Notes: generated by a model not told the origin, from the sequence alone. Positions 9,601 to 18,518 are shown, counted from the stretch's first letter. The stretch: 64,000 nt of DNA from Variovorax sp. PAMC28562 (GCF_014303735.1 NZ_CP060296.1:2801501-2865500); one strand, 5' to 3'. Made by a program: numbers and translations.

Positions 9601-11226
9601 ATGCCCCGCCTGACGCTCTCCAGAAAGATATTTTTCGCCCTTGCCGCATTGCTGGTGATGCTGCTGCTTATTTTTTCGGGCTTCTCGATCTTCGGCTTGC
9701 AAAGGGGCATGGGGCCGTACGTGGCGGAGATCGAAATCCGCCGCATGGACTGGCTCGCGCAGTTGCTGCAGAAGCACTATGTCGTCAATGGCAACTGGAA
9801 CAAGCTGCGCAACGAAGACGAAGCGTGGCATCGGTTGCAACTGGGCTTTTCGAGCGAGTCGCGCAGCAGCACAGGCGTCAAGGAAGACAGCCGACTGCCG
9901 CCCTGGTATGCGCGTCGCCAGTGGCCGCAGGGCGGGGACGGCGCGAGCAACGGTGCGAACAACGGCAATGGCTATGGCTCCTTTGACGGCGAGGGTGGGC
10001 CGCCGATGCCGTCGCCGCAGCTCGACTTGCTGCCGCGGCGCTATGCACCACCGCCGCCACCCTGGCTCTCCCCGGATCCGCGCGAGGCGGCCGATTCGAT
10101 CTACCAACGGCTCGGCGTGGTCGATGCGGCGGGCGTCCGTGTGGTCGGGGCTACCGTGGACAACGCATCGGCCGCGCGGCTGAAGATCAAGCGCGGCAGC
10201 GACGTGGTCGGCTACCTGGTGCTTGCGCCGGTCGAGGGCCTGGACAGCGAAGCCGATCGCGCATTCATCGCGCGGCAGTCGAGCGTGGTCGCGCTGACGG
10301 CGATCGCTGGCTTGATCCTGGCGCTCGGCCTGTCGTGGCTGCTCGGGCGGCGCTGGCTCGGCCCGATCGACGCGCTCACGCAGGGTGCGCAGGACATCGC
10401 GCGCGGCCGCTCGGGTACGCGCGTGCTGGTCCCGGGCAGCGACGAACTCGCGCTGCTCGGCCGCACCTTCAACGACATGGCCGAGCGCCTCGACACGAGC
10501 GAAACGTCGCGTCGGGCGTGGCTCGCCGACGTTGCGCATGAGCTGCGCACGCCACTCGCGGCCATGCGTGCCGAGATCGAAGCGCTGCAAGACGGCGTGC
10601 GCACTTTCGACGACCGCACCGCGTTGCGGCTGCATCGGCAGGTCATGCGACTGGGCCAACTGGTAGACGATCTGCGCAGCAGCATGCGCGACCCGCAAGG
10701 CGAGCCGCTGACGGTCGCCCCGCTGTTTCCGCTGGCGTTGTTGAAAGAGGCGGTCACGCTGTCGGCAGACCGCTTTGCACGGTCGCGCATTCGTGTCGAC
10801 ACGCGGGCGGTGGATGCGCTGGCCGCCTCGGCCCAACCGGTGATGGAGGGCGATGCGCGGCGCTTGCATCTTGTCTTTATGAATCTGCTCGACAACACGC
10901 TGGCGTACACCGATGCACCGGGCGAACTGCGCATCGGGGCACTTGTCCATTCATCGGCCGCTGCCGCAGCCTCCGAGGCGATCGACCAACTGGTGCTGCA
11001 CTTCGACGACAGCGCACCTGGCGTGTCGGAGGCCGAACTGCCGCGATTGTTCGAGCGCCTGTTCCGCGGTGAAACCTCGCGCAGTCGCGCGACGGGTGGT
11101 TCGGGTCTCGGTCTGTCGATTTGCCGCGCGACGGTCGAAGCGCATGGCGGCACCATCGATGCTTCTGCATCGCCGCAGGGCGGGCTCCGCATCACCGTGT
11201 CGTTGCCCGTGGTCGCTGCAACATGA
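9601..11226 (+). CDS. baeS: BaeS-like envelope-stress sensor histidine kinase
   Basis: Membrane sensor kinase of the BaeSR system that controls mdtABC expression in enterobacteria. With start ATG 9601 (541 residues; no strong ribosome site, and the frame is open further upstream with ATG 9580 possible) the protein opens on membrane helix IFFALAALLVMLLLIFSGF. A periplasmic loop of about 190 residues follows, then a second helix near 220-245, a HAMP linker, the H box AHELRTPLAAMRAEIEAL, the N box FMNLLDNTLAY, and G boxes DDSAPGVS and GGSGLGLSI. The periplasmic loop holds a Gly/Asn/Pro-rich stretch at about residues 105-165 not typical of BaeS. baeR begins 7 bases downstream. Proximity to mdtBC supports the assignment. 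Confidence 0.88.
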   Translation: MPRLTLSRKIFFALAALLVMLLLIFSGFSIFGLQRGMGPYVAEIEIRRMDWLAQLLQKHYVVNGNWNKLRNEDEAWHRLQLGFSSESRSSTGVKEDSRLPPWYARRQWPQGGDGASNGANNGNGYGSFDGEGGPPMPSPQLDLLPRRYAPPPPPWLSPDPREAADSIYQRLGVVDAAGVRVVGATVDNASAARLKIKRGSDVVGYLVLAPVEGLDSEADRAFIARQSSVVALTAIAGLILALGLSWLLGRRWLGPIDALTQGAQDIARGRSGTRVLVPGSDELALLGRTFNDMAERLDTSETSRRAWLADVAHELRTPLAAMRAEIEALQDGVRTFDDRTALRLHRQVMRLGQLVDDLRSSMRDPQGEPLTVAPLFPLALLKEAVTLSADRFARSRIRVDTRAVDALAASAQPVMEGDARRLHLVFMNLLDNTLAYTDAPGELRIGALVHSSAAAAASEAIDQLVLHFDDSAPGVSEAELPRLFERLFRGETSRSRATGGSGLGLSICRATVEAHGGTIDASASPQGGLRITVSLPVVAAT

Positions 11227-11233
11227 GTGCGAC

Positions 11234-11935
11234 ATGACCCGCATCCTCATCGTCGAAGACGAGCCCGACATCGCGTCGGTGCTGCAAGACTATCTGCACC
11301 ATGCGGGCTACGAAACGGAGCACGTCGCCGATGGCCAGACCGCGCTGGAGCGCATGCTCGCTGCGCCTCCCGACCTCACCCTGCTCGACGTCATGCTGCC
11401 TCGGGTCGACGGCCTGCAGGTGCTGAAGCAGGCGCGCACGCACACGCTGCATCCGATCATCATGCTGACCGCGCGCATCGAAGAAATAGACCGGCTGGTG
11501 GGGCTGGAAGCGGGTGCCGACGACTACGTGTGCAAGCCGTTCTCTCCGCGCGAAGTGGTGGCGCGAGTGCGTGCGGTGCTGCGTCGAACAACCAGCGAAA
11601 GCGCAGAACGCCGCGGGGCTGGCGGTACCACGGAGCGTGGTCGCGCCCTGTTGCTCGATGATGTGCACTGGCGCGCATCGCTGCATGGCATACCGCTGAA
11701 TCTGACGCGCCGGGAGTTCGGCCTGTTGCAGGCGCTGGCTCGGCATCCGGGCCGCATCTTCTCGCGCGCCCGATTGCTCGAACTGGCTTACGACGACACC
11801 GCCGATGTGACCGAGCGCGCGGTCGACAGCCACATCAAGAACCTGCGGCGCAAGCTGTCGGCAGCGGCACCGGAGCACGACTGGATCAGGTCGGTGTATG
11901 GGATCGGCTTTGCTTTTGAGGCACCAAGTTCATGA
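11234..11935 (+). CDS. baeR: BaeR-like OmpR-family response regulator
   Basis: Cytoplasmic DNA-binding partner of BaeS, expected to activate the neighbouring efflux genes and perhaps the porin when phosphorylated. 233 residues from ATG 11234. The receiver domain has the acidic pair in IVEDEPD, phospho-acceptor D52 in LTLLDVMLP, the switch Thr in IIMLTAR, and Lys in VCKPFSPRE. After a linker it carries an OmpR-type winged helix with LTRREFGLLQAL, VTERAVDSHIKNLRRKL and the terminal SVYGIGFAFE. Its 3' end overlaps by 50 bases the convergent receiver gene on the other strand, an unusual arrangement. Confidence 0.92.
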   Translation: MTRILIVEDEPDIASVLQDYLHHAGYETEHVADGQTALERMLAAPPDLTLLDVMLPRVDGLQVLKQARTHTLHPIIMLTARIEEIDRLVGLEAGADDYVCKPFSPREVVARVRAVLRRTTSESAERRGAGGTTERGRALLLDDVHWRASLHGIPLNLTRREFGLLQALARHPGRIFSRARLLELAYDDTADVTERAVDSHIKNLRRKLSAAAPEHDWIRSVYGIGFAFEAPSS

Positions 11936-12323
11936 GTTGTTGCACGCGTCCGAGCAGCTCTCCGCGCCGGAACGGCTTGGCGATGTAATCGTCGGCGCCA
12001 CCGGCCAGCGCTTCCGCTGAATCGCCTGCCGTGCTGCGTGCGCTCACGACGATAACGGGCAGTTCGGCAAGGGCTTTTCCGTTCTCGCGGCCGCTTCCTT
12101 TTTCACGCATCCAGCGCACCAGGTCGAGGCCGTTCGTGGGATTGAAATTCCAGTCGAGTATCAGCAGGTCGAACGGGTCGGTAAGGAGCGCAGTGCGAAG
12201 CGATTCGCCGTCCGTGAATTGAGAGCAGTTGATGGCATCGTCGTCAGTCGCACCAAAATTCTCGAGGGTCGCAACCATCAGTTGCATCTGGATCGGTTCG
12301 TCTTCCAAGATGGCTACGCGCAT
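11886..12323 (-). CDS. Stand-alone CheY-like receiver-domain protein
   Basis: A single receiver domain of 145 residues with no output domain. ATG 12323 is chosen because CGGAG lies 6 bases upstream; ATG 12341 is the alternative. Catalytic features are intact: LEDEP acidic pocket, phospho-acceptor Asp in LLILDWNF, Ser in IVVSARS and Lys in YIAKPFRR. The last 15 residues are encoded antisense to the end of baeR, and the receiver fold finishes almost exactly at the baeR stop. It lies 218 bases beyond mshG on the same strand and is a paralog of the truncated receiver at the far end of the pilus locus, so a role in pilus or motility signalling is plausible. Confidence 0.85.
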   Translation of the reverse strand: MRVAILEDEPIQMQLMVATLENFGATDDDAINCSQFTDGESLRTALLTDPFDLLILDWNFNPTNGLDLVRWMREKGSGRENGKALAELPVIVVSARSTAGDSAEALAGGADDYIAKPFRRGELLGRVQQLMNLVPQKQSRSHTPT

Positions 12324-12559
12324 CGTCTGCTCCGATGACATCGAAGAAGCGACGCTGGAGACGCAGAGAAATTGCTAGGCATTCGTCATTGTTGAGATCG
12401 TTGCGGCGGTCGTCGTTTGTCTGAGCGCATGGAACGTTTGTTTGAGCAGACATCGTGCAACCAGTTGAAAGCCCACTGATTTCGATCGCGCGCCGAGCAA
12501 CGGCGGAAGGGAATGCTGATTCGCTCTGCAAGGGACACGCGCCTGTTGTGCAGGCGTGG

Positions 12560-13783
12560 TCAGCCTCGGCCGGTCGCCGCCTGTCCGAGACTCCACAGCG
12601 GTAGAAAAACGCCCAGTGCGAGCAGCAGCACAAGCACGGCAATGACAACCAGCAAGATCGGTTCGATGGCCGCGGCCAAGCCTTTGACGCTGTAGTCGGT
12701 TTGCTGCTCATACATACTGGCTATCTCGAACATCAAGGAGTCGAGTTCTCCGGTTTCCTCGCCGACTGCCATCATCTGCAGAACCAACGGCGTGAAGACG
12801 CCCGTACCGGCTGCGCAGCTCGAGATGCTGCTGCCATGTTCGATGCCATCGCGCATCTGCTTGATGCGGCTGCTGATGAAGTCGTTGTCGACGGTCAGCG
12901 CAACCACGTTCAAAGCCGGCACCAGCGGCACGCTGCTTTGAATCGCCAGGGCAAAGCTTCGGGCAAAACGAGCCAGTGCACCTTTGAGAAGAATGTCCCC
13001 GACGATGGGCAAACGCAGTTTGAGTGCGTCCCAGCGGTAACGTCCGGCCGGAGTGCGCAGATAGCTTTTGATCGCGAGGCTGCCCGCCATTCCAGCAAGC
13101 AACAGCAGCGGCCACCACGAGACCATCCAGCCGGAAAACCCCAGCAGCGCGCGCGTAAGCAGCGGCAACTGCGCATGAAAACCTTCGAAAACCTGAGCGA
13201 AGACCGGGATGACGAATACCGTGAGGATCACAACTGCGACCGCCATCGCCACCATGACGAACATCGGGTAACGCATGGCCTGTTTGACGCGCTCACGCAC
13301 ATCCCGATCGAATTCCAGCTGCTCGTGCAGGTTCAAGAACACTTCGGCCAGGCGCCCGGTCATTTCGCCGACCTGCACCATCGCGACATAAAAAGCACTG
13401 AACGCTTTCGGATGTCGCGCCATGGCGGCCGAAAGTTCGCGGCCCTGGTCAAGGCTCGAGCGAATGTCCTGCAGCATCGCGATCATGGTCGGTTTGCTTG
13501 CCGAAGCCTCCAGTCCTGCGAAGGCCCTGAAGATGGGAACGCCCGCTTTGCTGAGCGTGTGCATCTGACGCGAGAACACGAGGATGTCTTCCACCACGAT
13601 CGGTTTCTGGTTGAAGCGTGCCAGCCAGCTGGTGCTGTCGGTCACGACCTTGGCAACTGCGGCAATTTGGACCGGAGCGACCCCGATGGCCATGAGTTCA
13701 TCGGCGACGACGCCTTCCGTCAGCGCGTCCATTTGCCCCTGGACCGTTTCCCCGCGGGCGTTGCGCCCACGCCATGCGTACAT
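12560..13783 (-). CDS. mshG: MshG/GspF-like inner-membrane pilus platform protein
   Basis: Polytopic platform protein of type IV pilus/type II secretion assembly machines, coupling the cytoplasmic ATPase to pilin extraction. From ATG 13783 (MYAWRGRNARGE) it is 407 residues, the family norm. Two repeated T2SSF domains are visible; the first contains VFSRQMHTLSKAGVPI and the second LARFARSFALAIQSSVPLV. Each is followed by strong membrane helices such as YPMFVMVAMAVAVVILTVFV and the terminal ILLVVIAVLVLLLALGVFLP. It follows mshE by 5 bases on the same strand. A longer upstream frame exists but runs over mshE and is not credible. Confidence 0.93.
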   Translation of the reverse strand: MYAWRGRNARGETVQGQMDALTEGVVADELMAIGVAPVQIAAVAKVVTDSTSWLARFNQKPIVVEDILVFSRQMHTLSKAGVPIFRAFAGLEASASKPTMIAMLQDIRSSLDQGRELSAAMARHPKAFSAFYVAMVQVGEMTGRLAEVFLNLHEQLEFDRDVRERVKQAMRYPMFVMVAMAVAVVILTVFVIPVFAQVFEGFHAQLPLLTRALLGFSGWMVSWWPLLLLAGMAGSLAIKSYLRTPAGRYRWDALKLRLPIVGDILLKGALARFARSFALAIQSSVPLVPALNVVALTVDNDFISSRIKQMRDGIEHGSSISSCAAGTGVFTPLVLQMMAVGEETGELDSLMFEIASMYEQQTDYSVKGLAAAIEPILLVVIAVLVLLLALGVFLPLWSLGQAATGRG

Positions 13784-13788
13784 TGCCA

Positions 13789-15546
13789 CTAGGAGTTCTC
13801 TTCCTCGCCGGTGTCGAAGCCGACGCGCAACGCTTCTGCCAATGAAGTGCGGCCCTGGCGCACCAACGCCAGAGTCTGGTGCGCCACGGTCTTGCCAAGC
13901 ATCCGCTCGCGTGCGGCTTTGGAGAATGCGACGGGGTCGGAGCGCAGGATGGCTTCGGTCAATACCGGGTCCATCACCAACAGCTCGTAGACGCCCATCC
14001 GTCCTGCATATCCGGTTGCATGGCAGGCCGAGCATCCGGTACCGCGTCGGGCCGAAAGTCCCTCGTCCACCGCACCCATGGCGCTGAGCCACGATTGTTC
14101 CTGTGGCGTGGGAGTCTGTGGCTGCGCGCAATCCATGCAGTTGAGCCGCACCAGTCGCTGTGCGATGACCGCTTGAAGCGAGGTGGCCACCATGAAAGGT
14201 GGCACGCCCATGTCCAGCAAACGAAACGGCGTGGTGGCTGCGTCTCGCGTGTGGAGGGTGGACAAAACCAGATGTCCGGTGATGGCGGCCCGAAGACCGA
14301 TCTCGGCGGTTTCGGGGTCGCGCATTTCGCCGACGAGAATCACATCGGGGTCTTGCCGCAATGCGGCGCGCAAGACCCTCGAAAACGTGAAATCGATCTT
14401 GTCGTTGACCTGTACCTGGGTGATGCCGGGCAGTCGATATTCGACAGGATCTTCGACAGTGATGACCTTCAGTTGGGTGACGTCGATTTCTGTGAGCGCC
14501 GCGTACAGCGTGGTCGTTTTTCCGGAGCCCGTTGGCCCGGTCACCAGCACCATGCCCGCGCTGCGCCCCAGCACTTCTCGAAACTGTTCGAGCATGTCTT
14601 TCGGTATGCCGATGCGGTCCAGTCGACGCATGCCGGCACGCTGATCGAGCAGCCGCATGACCACGGCTTCGCCATATGTCGTGGGCAAAGTCGACAGGCG
14701 CACATCGATGGTGTGCTCTTTCAGCCGGACGCTGAAGCGCCCGTCCTGCGGCAGGCGCTTCTCGGAAATATCGAGGCCGGCCATGAGCTTGAGTCGCTGC
14801 ACTACCGGGCTGGCAATGCGTTTGTCGGCCTGCATTTGCGTTTGCAGCGTGCCGTCGACCCGGAGCCGGATCATCAGCTCCGTTTCCCGCGGTTCGATAT
14901 GCACGTCGGAGGCGCCGACATGAATGGCATCTTCGAAGAGGGACTGTAAAAGCCGCACCACCGGCGCGCCCTGCGTACCGACCGCGACCGTCAGCTGGCC
15001 GAAGTCCACCACCACCTCGTCGGTGTCCTGTTCGAGTTCCCGCGCGAAGGTGCTGATCTCTTCGGTGCGCCGGTAGAGGCGATCGATTGACAACGCCAGT
15101 TGCCCTTCGGCGACTGCGGCCACGGTAATCGGGCGCTGGAGAATCCGGCTGAGTTCGTCGAATGCAGAAAGGTCGAGCGGATCGCCCAGACCGACCAGCA
15201 AAGTGCCGCGTTGGTCGTCCAACACCAGAGCGCGAAAACGACGGGCGGCAGACTCCGGCAAAAGATGCACGACGGTCGAACGAAAAGCGAACGTTTTCAG
15301 GTCGACGAACGCGATGCCCAACTGTCGGGCCAACCCCTGAGCCAAGAGTTCTTCGGTCAGGACTCCGGTGTCGATCAGCAGCCGACCCAACTTCTTGCCG
15401 GTCTGTCTTTGCTGCCCGAGCACCTGTTGAAGTTGCTCGGTCGAGATCAGGCCCTGCGCGAGCAGCAGTTCACCCAGCCGCGCTTTTTCGTTGCGTCGCA
15501 GCACGGTGGGGCCACCCTGCGCGAAGGGAGCGTCTATTTTGCTCAT
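13789..15546 (-). CDS. mshE: MshE/GspE-like pilus extension ATPase with MshEN c-di-GMP motif
   Basis: Hexameric cytoplasmic ATPase that powers pilin polymerisation. 585 residues. At residues 23-46 and 52-75, separated by 5 residues, are two tandem copies of the 24-residue MshEN motif (RLGELLLAQG and KLGRLLIDTG openings), which in characterised MshE proteins binds cyclic di-GMP. The ATPase core has Walker A GPTGSGKTTT, an Asp box near VITVEDPVEY, Walker B-type ILVGEMRDPETAEIGLRAA, a His box in STLHT, and the four-cysteine zinc site (CMDC and CSAC). It is read divergently from the pilin genes across a 345-base AT-rich spacer and forms a two-gene unit with mshG. Confidence 0.95.
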   Translation of the reverse strand: MSKIDAPFAQGGPTVLRRNEKARLGELLLAQGLISTEQLQQVLGQQRQTGKKLGRLLIDTGVLTEELLAQGLARQLGIAFVDLKTFAFRSTVVHLLPESAARRFRALVLDDQRGTLLVGLGDPLDLSAFDELSRILQRPITVAAVAEGQLALSIDRLYRRTEEISTFARELEQDTDEVVVDFGQLTVAVGTQGAPVVRLLQSLFEDAIHVGASDVHIEPRETELMIRLRVDGTLQTQMQADKRIASPVVQRLKLMAGLDISEKRLPQDGRFSVRLKEHTIDVRLSTLPTTYGEAVVMRLLDQRAGMRRLDRIGIPKDMLEQFREVLGRSAGMVLVTGPTGSGKTTTLYAALTEIDVTQLKVITVEDPVEYRLPGITQVQVNDKIDFTFSRVLRAALRQDPDVILVGEMRDPETAEIGLRAAITGHLVLSTLHTRDAATTPFRLLDMGVPPFMVATSLQAVIAQRLVRLNCMDCAQPQTPTPQEQSWLSAMGAVDEGLSARRGTGCSACHATGYAGRMGVYELLVMDPVLTEAILRSDPVAFSKAARERMLGKTVAHQTLALVRQGRTSLAEALRVGFDTGEEENS

Positions 15547-15891
15547 GGGTCAGCTTTTGATGGTCCATTTCTAATGCAGCATAAGTCTTAGCCGCCAAAT
15601 CTCCCTCCATGTTTGCGAACAGCAATACAAAATCCGTGAATTATTTGAAAATATTTCTTTTCAAATCTTTCAATAGAGCAATAAATAATACATAAATATC
15701 AGACTTTTTTCTTAACAAAAGTTAGAAATTGAAGCCATAAGTAGTCAATTAAATCGGATTACGACAATCTATGAAACAAGATGTAAATTTAACAATCTAA
15801 ATATAGTTGTTACTTAAAATTCGTTGCTCTAGACGCGTATCTGCTGCACCGTCGTCATAAGCAATATTCCTTTTTAAAAACTGAAAACTTC
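15547..15891. promoter_or_regulatory. AT-rich divergent regulatory region between mshE and mshA
   Basis: 345 bases without a gene, strikingly AT-rich against GC-rich flanks. It must hold the promoters for leftward mshE-mshG and rightward mshA onward. It contains a perfect palindrome (TTTGAAAA, six-base spacer TATTTC, TTTTCAAA) at 15644-15665 that could be an operator. No consensus sigma-54 site (TGGCAC with TTGC at correct spacing) was found. Specific minus-10/minus-35 boxes cannot be assigned with confidence because many AT-rich hexamers fit. Confidence 0.55.
15644..15665. repeat. Perfect 8+8 palindrome, candidate operator
   Basis: TTTGAAAA and TTTTCAAA flank a 6-base spacer. Symmetric arms of this size within a divergent promoter region are typical of a dimeric repressor or activator site; the binding protein is unknown. 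Confidence 0.5.
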
Positions 15892-16254
15892 ATGAATAAA
15901 ACACAACGGGGTCGCCAGAGCGGCTTTACCCTGATCGAGCTTGTCATCGTCGTGGTACTGATCGGAATTTTGTCCGCTGTCGCCATTCCAAAATATATCG
16001 AATTCAAGACTGACGCTGCCACTGCGGCATCCAAGGGCGTCGCTGGCGCGTTGGCTTCGGCTTCGGCGATCAACTACGCCGCCAACCGCGCTAATTCGGC
16101 CACTGCTCTGGTGACAACGTGTGCAGGCGTGAGCGCGCTGCTGACTCACACCCCCCCATCGAATTTTGGGATCACCGGAACAGCTCCTGCCTGCCAAGTG
16201 ACCAATACAGACGGCAATTCCACCCCACCTGTCGATTGGTCGATGAGTAATTAG
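15892..16254 (+). CDS. mshA: MshA-type major type IV pilin
   Basis: Major pilin subunit. A short basic leader ends in Gly before FTLIELVIVVVLIGILSAVA, the canonical class III signal cleaved after Gly, with Glu at mature position 5, followed by the N-terminal alpha helix. The 120-residue protein has two cysteines in the globular head (TTCAGV and PACQVT) that probably form the disulfide of type IVa/MSHA pilins. It is on the short side for MshA. First gene of the rightward pilus operon; the ribosome site is poor, which is unexpected for a highly expressed pilin. Confidence 0.88.
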   Translation: MNKTQRGRQSGFTLIELVIVVVLIGILSAVAIPKYIEFKTDAATAASKGVAGALASASAINYAANRANSATALVTTCAGVSALLTHTPPSNFGITGTAPACQVTNTDGNSTPPVDWSMSN

Positions 16255-16295
16255 TTGTAATCAAAGCTTGCTGGAAATCTGTTGCATCTGAAGCC

Positions 16296-16787
16296 GTGCG
16301 ATGCAAGTCACGCCGCTTCAAGCCCAGCTACGGTTTTACGCTGATTGAATTGGTGACGGTCGTGGTGCTGGTGAGCGCATTGTCAATATTCGTCGCACCA
16401 CGCATGTTCAATACTTCTGCTTTCAACGCACGGGGTCTGCAGGACGAAACATTGTCGCTTTTGCGATATGCGCAAAAAACGGCCATTGCACAGCGTCGCG
16501 TCGTGTGTGTTGCGTTCACGATCGATTCAGCCTCGTTGACTATCAGCGCTTTGCCTGCGCACACCACCTGCGATACGCCGTTGCGCGGGCCTTCTGGCGA
16601 CGTACCTGGCACGGTCAGTGGCAAAGGGGGCGCTTCGTACAGCGCAATTCCCGTCGATTTCAATTTCAACGGACTGGGCCAGCCGGTAGATGCCTCGGGT
16701 GCGCCATTGGCAAGCCAAGTGCTACAGATCAGCAGCATGGACAGCGTCATCACGGTGGAGGCTTCGACCGGCTATGTGCATGAATAG
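16296..16787 (+). CDS. mshC: MshC-type minor pilin
   Basis: Minor pseudopilin, 163 residues from GTG 16296, the only plausible start in the open frame. Prepilin signal KPSYG followed by FTLIELVTVVVLVSALSIFV. The globular part has two Cys (VVCVAF and TTCDTP). Order and length match MshC, which in MSHA systems helps prime the pilus tip. It overlaps mshD by 8 bases. Confidence 0.85.
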   Translation: MRCKSRRFKPSYGFTLIELVTVVVLVSALSIFVAPRMFNTSAFNARGLQDETLSLLRYAQKTAIAQRRVVCVAFTIDSASLTISALPAHTTCDTPLRGPSGDVPGTVSGKGGASYSAIPVDFNFNGLGQPVDASGAPLASQVLQISSMDSVITVEASTGYVHE

Positions 16788-17244
16788 CCCGGTGCGGGCG
16801 GTCTCGCAGCACGGCTTCACGCTGGTCGAACTCGTCATCTTCATCGTGATCGTGAGTGCGGGCCTGGCCGGCATCCTTTCGGTCATGAACACGGTCGTAA
16901 AGTCCAGCGCAGACCCGATGGTGCGCAAGCAGACGATGGCCGTAGCGGAATCGTTGCTGGAAGAAATCCTCCTCAAGAGTTACAGCAATCCTCCGGAAGG
17001 GTATTCCGGGACTTCGCGAGCCGAGTTCGACGACGTCGATGACTACGCCGGCTACGGCACCAGCGCGGGCATCGTGGACCAGGCGGGTGTCCCGATGGCA
17101 GGTTTGGCCAGCTACAACGTGGCGCCGGCCACCACGGTGGTCTCCAGTTCCGACCTCAACGGTATAGCCGTCAAAAAGATCACCGTGTCGGTCACCGGTC
17201 CGGGGGGCGCAGTGAGCCTGTCCGGCTACCGCAGCAATTACTAG
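16780..17244 (+). CDS. mshD: MshD-type minor pilin
   Basis: Minor pilin of 154 residues. The start ATG 16780 (MNSPVRAVSQHG) overlaps the mshC end by 8 bases; ATG 16774 is possible. The prepilin signal is HG followed by FTLVELVIFIVIVSAGLAGI, with Glu at mature position 5. A helix with VRKQTMAVAESLLEEILL follows, the pattern typical of MshD/PilV-type minor pilins. It lies in the expected C-D-O order of the locus. Confidence 0.85.
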   Translation: MNSPVRAVSQHGFTLVELVIFIVIVSAGLAGILSVMNTVVKSSADPMVRKQTMAVAESLLEEILLKSYSNPPEGYSGTSRAEFDDVDDYAGYGTSAGIVDQAGVPMAGLASYNVAPATTVVSSSDLNGIAVKKITVSVTGPGGAVSLSGYRSNY

Positions 17245-17259
17245 AAAAGGTCATTGCCC

Positions 17260-18090
17260 ATGAGTTCCCGCGCGCGCCATGGAGGCGGCTTCACGCTCAT
17301 CGAGTTGACGATGGTCATCGTCTTGATGGGGGTCATCGGTGCGACGGTGGCTGTTTTCGTGAAGGGCCCGATCGACGCCTACTTCGCCAGCGCCCGGCGC
17401 GCGGCACTGACCGATGTGGCCGATACGACGCTGCGTCGCATGGGCCGAGATCTGCACAACGCGCTGCCGAACAGCATTCGCACGCCTTCGACGACGCCAG
17501 CCGGTCAATGCCTGGAATTCATTCCGACCAAAACGGGGGGCCGGTATCGGGCCGATACCGATGCTGCAGGGAATGGTGACAAATTAGACTTTTCCACTCC
17601 GGACACCAGCTTCAACATGCTCGGCAGCAACGCCGCGCTACCGGTCGATCAGCGGATCGTTGCGGGCGATGTCATCGCCGTTTACAACCTCGGCATTGCG
17701 GGCGCCGATGCCTACCAGGAGAGCAACACGGCCATGGTGACCGCCGTGACCGGCGAGTCCGCGGCACCCGTCGAAACCGGCATCGCAATTTCTGCGAAAC
17801 AGTTTCCACTGGAGTCCGCCAGCAAGCGCTTTCAGGTGATCCCCGCAGCAGAGAAAGTAGTGGCCTACGTGTGCCGGGACGGCAATGTCTACCGGACGGC
17901 CAGCACGACTTTTTCCAGCAGCTGCCCGACGACCGGCGCCATCCTGGCGCGCCATGTCAGCGCCTGCCAGTTCTTCTACAGCGGCTCGAATCAGGAGCGC
18001 AACGCGCTGGCGCGAGTGGTCATCGAGTTCACGGACCATGGAGAGACCGTGAGCCTGCTCGACGACATCCACGTCAGCAACACGCCATGA
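17260..18090 (+). CDS. mshO: MshO-type minor pilin
   Basis: Minor pilin/pseudopilin of 276 residues. ATG 17260 is preferred to TTG 17254, with AAAAGG about 9 bases before it. Signal GG followed by FTLIELTMVIVLMGVIGATV; then YFASARRAALTDVADTTLRRMGRDLHNALP, matching MshO. It ends with a 4-base overlap with mshP. Cysteines at GQCLEF, YVCRDG, SSCPTT and SACQFF may form two disulfides in the periplasmic head. Confidence 0.87.
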   Translation: MSSRARHGGGFTLIELTMVIVLMGVIGATVAVFVKGPIDAYFASARRAALTDVADTTLRRMGRDLHNALPNSIRTPSTTPAGQCLEFIPTKTGGRYRADTDAAGNGDKLDFSTPDTSFNMLGSNAALPVDQRIVAGDVIAVYNLGIAGADAYQESNTAMVTAVTGESAAPVETGIAISAKQFPLESASKRFQVIPAAEKVVAYVCRDGNVYRTASTTFSSSCPTTGAILARHVSACQFFYSGSNQERNALARVVIEFTDHGETVSLLDDIHVSNTP

Positions 18091-18518
18091 AGACCGCAGC
18101 ACGCTCGCAGCGCGGCTTTGCCGTTGTCGCCGCGCTGTTCCTGATTGTCGCGCTGGCCGCGCTTGGCGGCTTCATGGTGACGATTTCCAATACGGCGCAG
18201 CTCACCTCGGCACAGGACATTCAGGGCTCGCGCGCTTACTGGGCCTCGCGGGCGGGGCTGGAATGGGTGGTCGCTGCCGTCAACGCGACAGCACCGGTGG
18301 CGCCTGCAACGACGCCGGCACCCACCTGCCCGACAACTGCGGCGCCCGCACAGCTGGACGGGTTCTCGCTGGTTGTCACCTGCACCGCACAGACGTATAG
18401 CGAGGCAGGTGCAAACATCCGCATATTTCAGATGACCTCCGTTGCATCCCCTGTCGGCGCCGCGGTCGGCGATGTCGGCTTTGTCGAGCGCAGCGTGTCG
18501 GCGTCGTTCGAGCGATGA
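18087..18518 (+). CDS. mshP: MshP-like pilus biogenesis protein
   Basis: 143 residues starting at the ATG that overlaps the mshO stop. The N-terminus QRGFAVVAALFLIVALAALGG resembles a PilX-type minor pilin with one membrane helix but lacks the classical Glu at mature position 5 (Phe-Ala-Val-Val-Ala). SRAYWASRAGLEWVVAAVN is the typical PilX/MshP segment. Two cysteines lie near TCPTT and VTCTA. Overlap of 4 bases with mshQ indicates tight co-translation. Confidence 0.83.
   Translation: MKTAARSQRGFAVVAALFLIVALAALGGFMVTISNTAQLTSAQDIQGSRAYWASRAGLEWVVAAVNATAPVAPATTPAPTCPTTAAPAQLDGFSLVVTCTAQTYSEAGANIRIFQMTSVASPVGAAVGDVGFVERSVSASFER

Noticed and set aside
12342..12559. Possible small gene between mshG and the receiver
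   Set aside because: Frames present have no start signal or recognisable product; most likely the receiver's leader and promoter.
13784..14131. N-terminal extension of mshG
   Set aside because: The extra residues lie over mshE in another frame and match nothing; ATG 13783 gives the normal family length.
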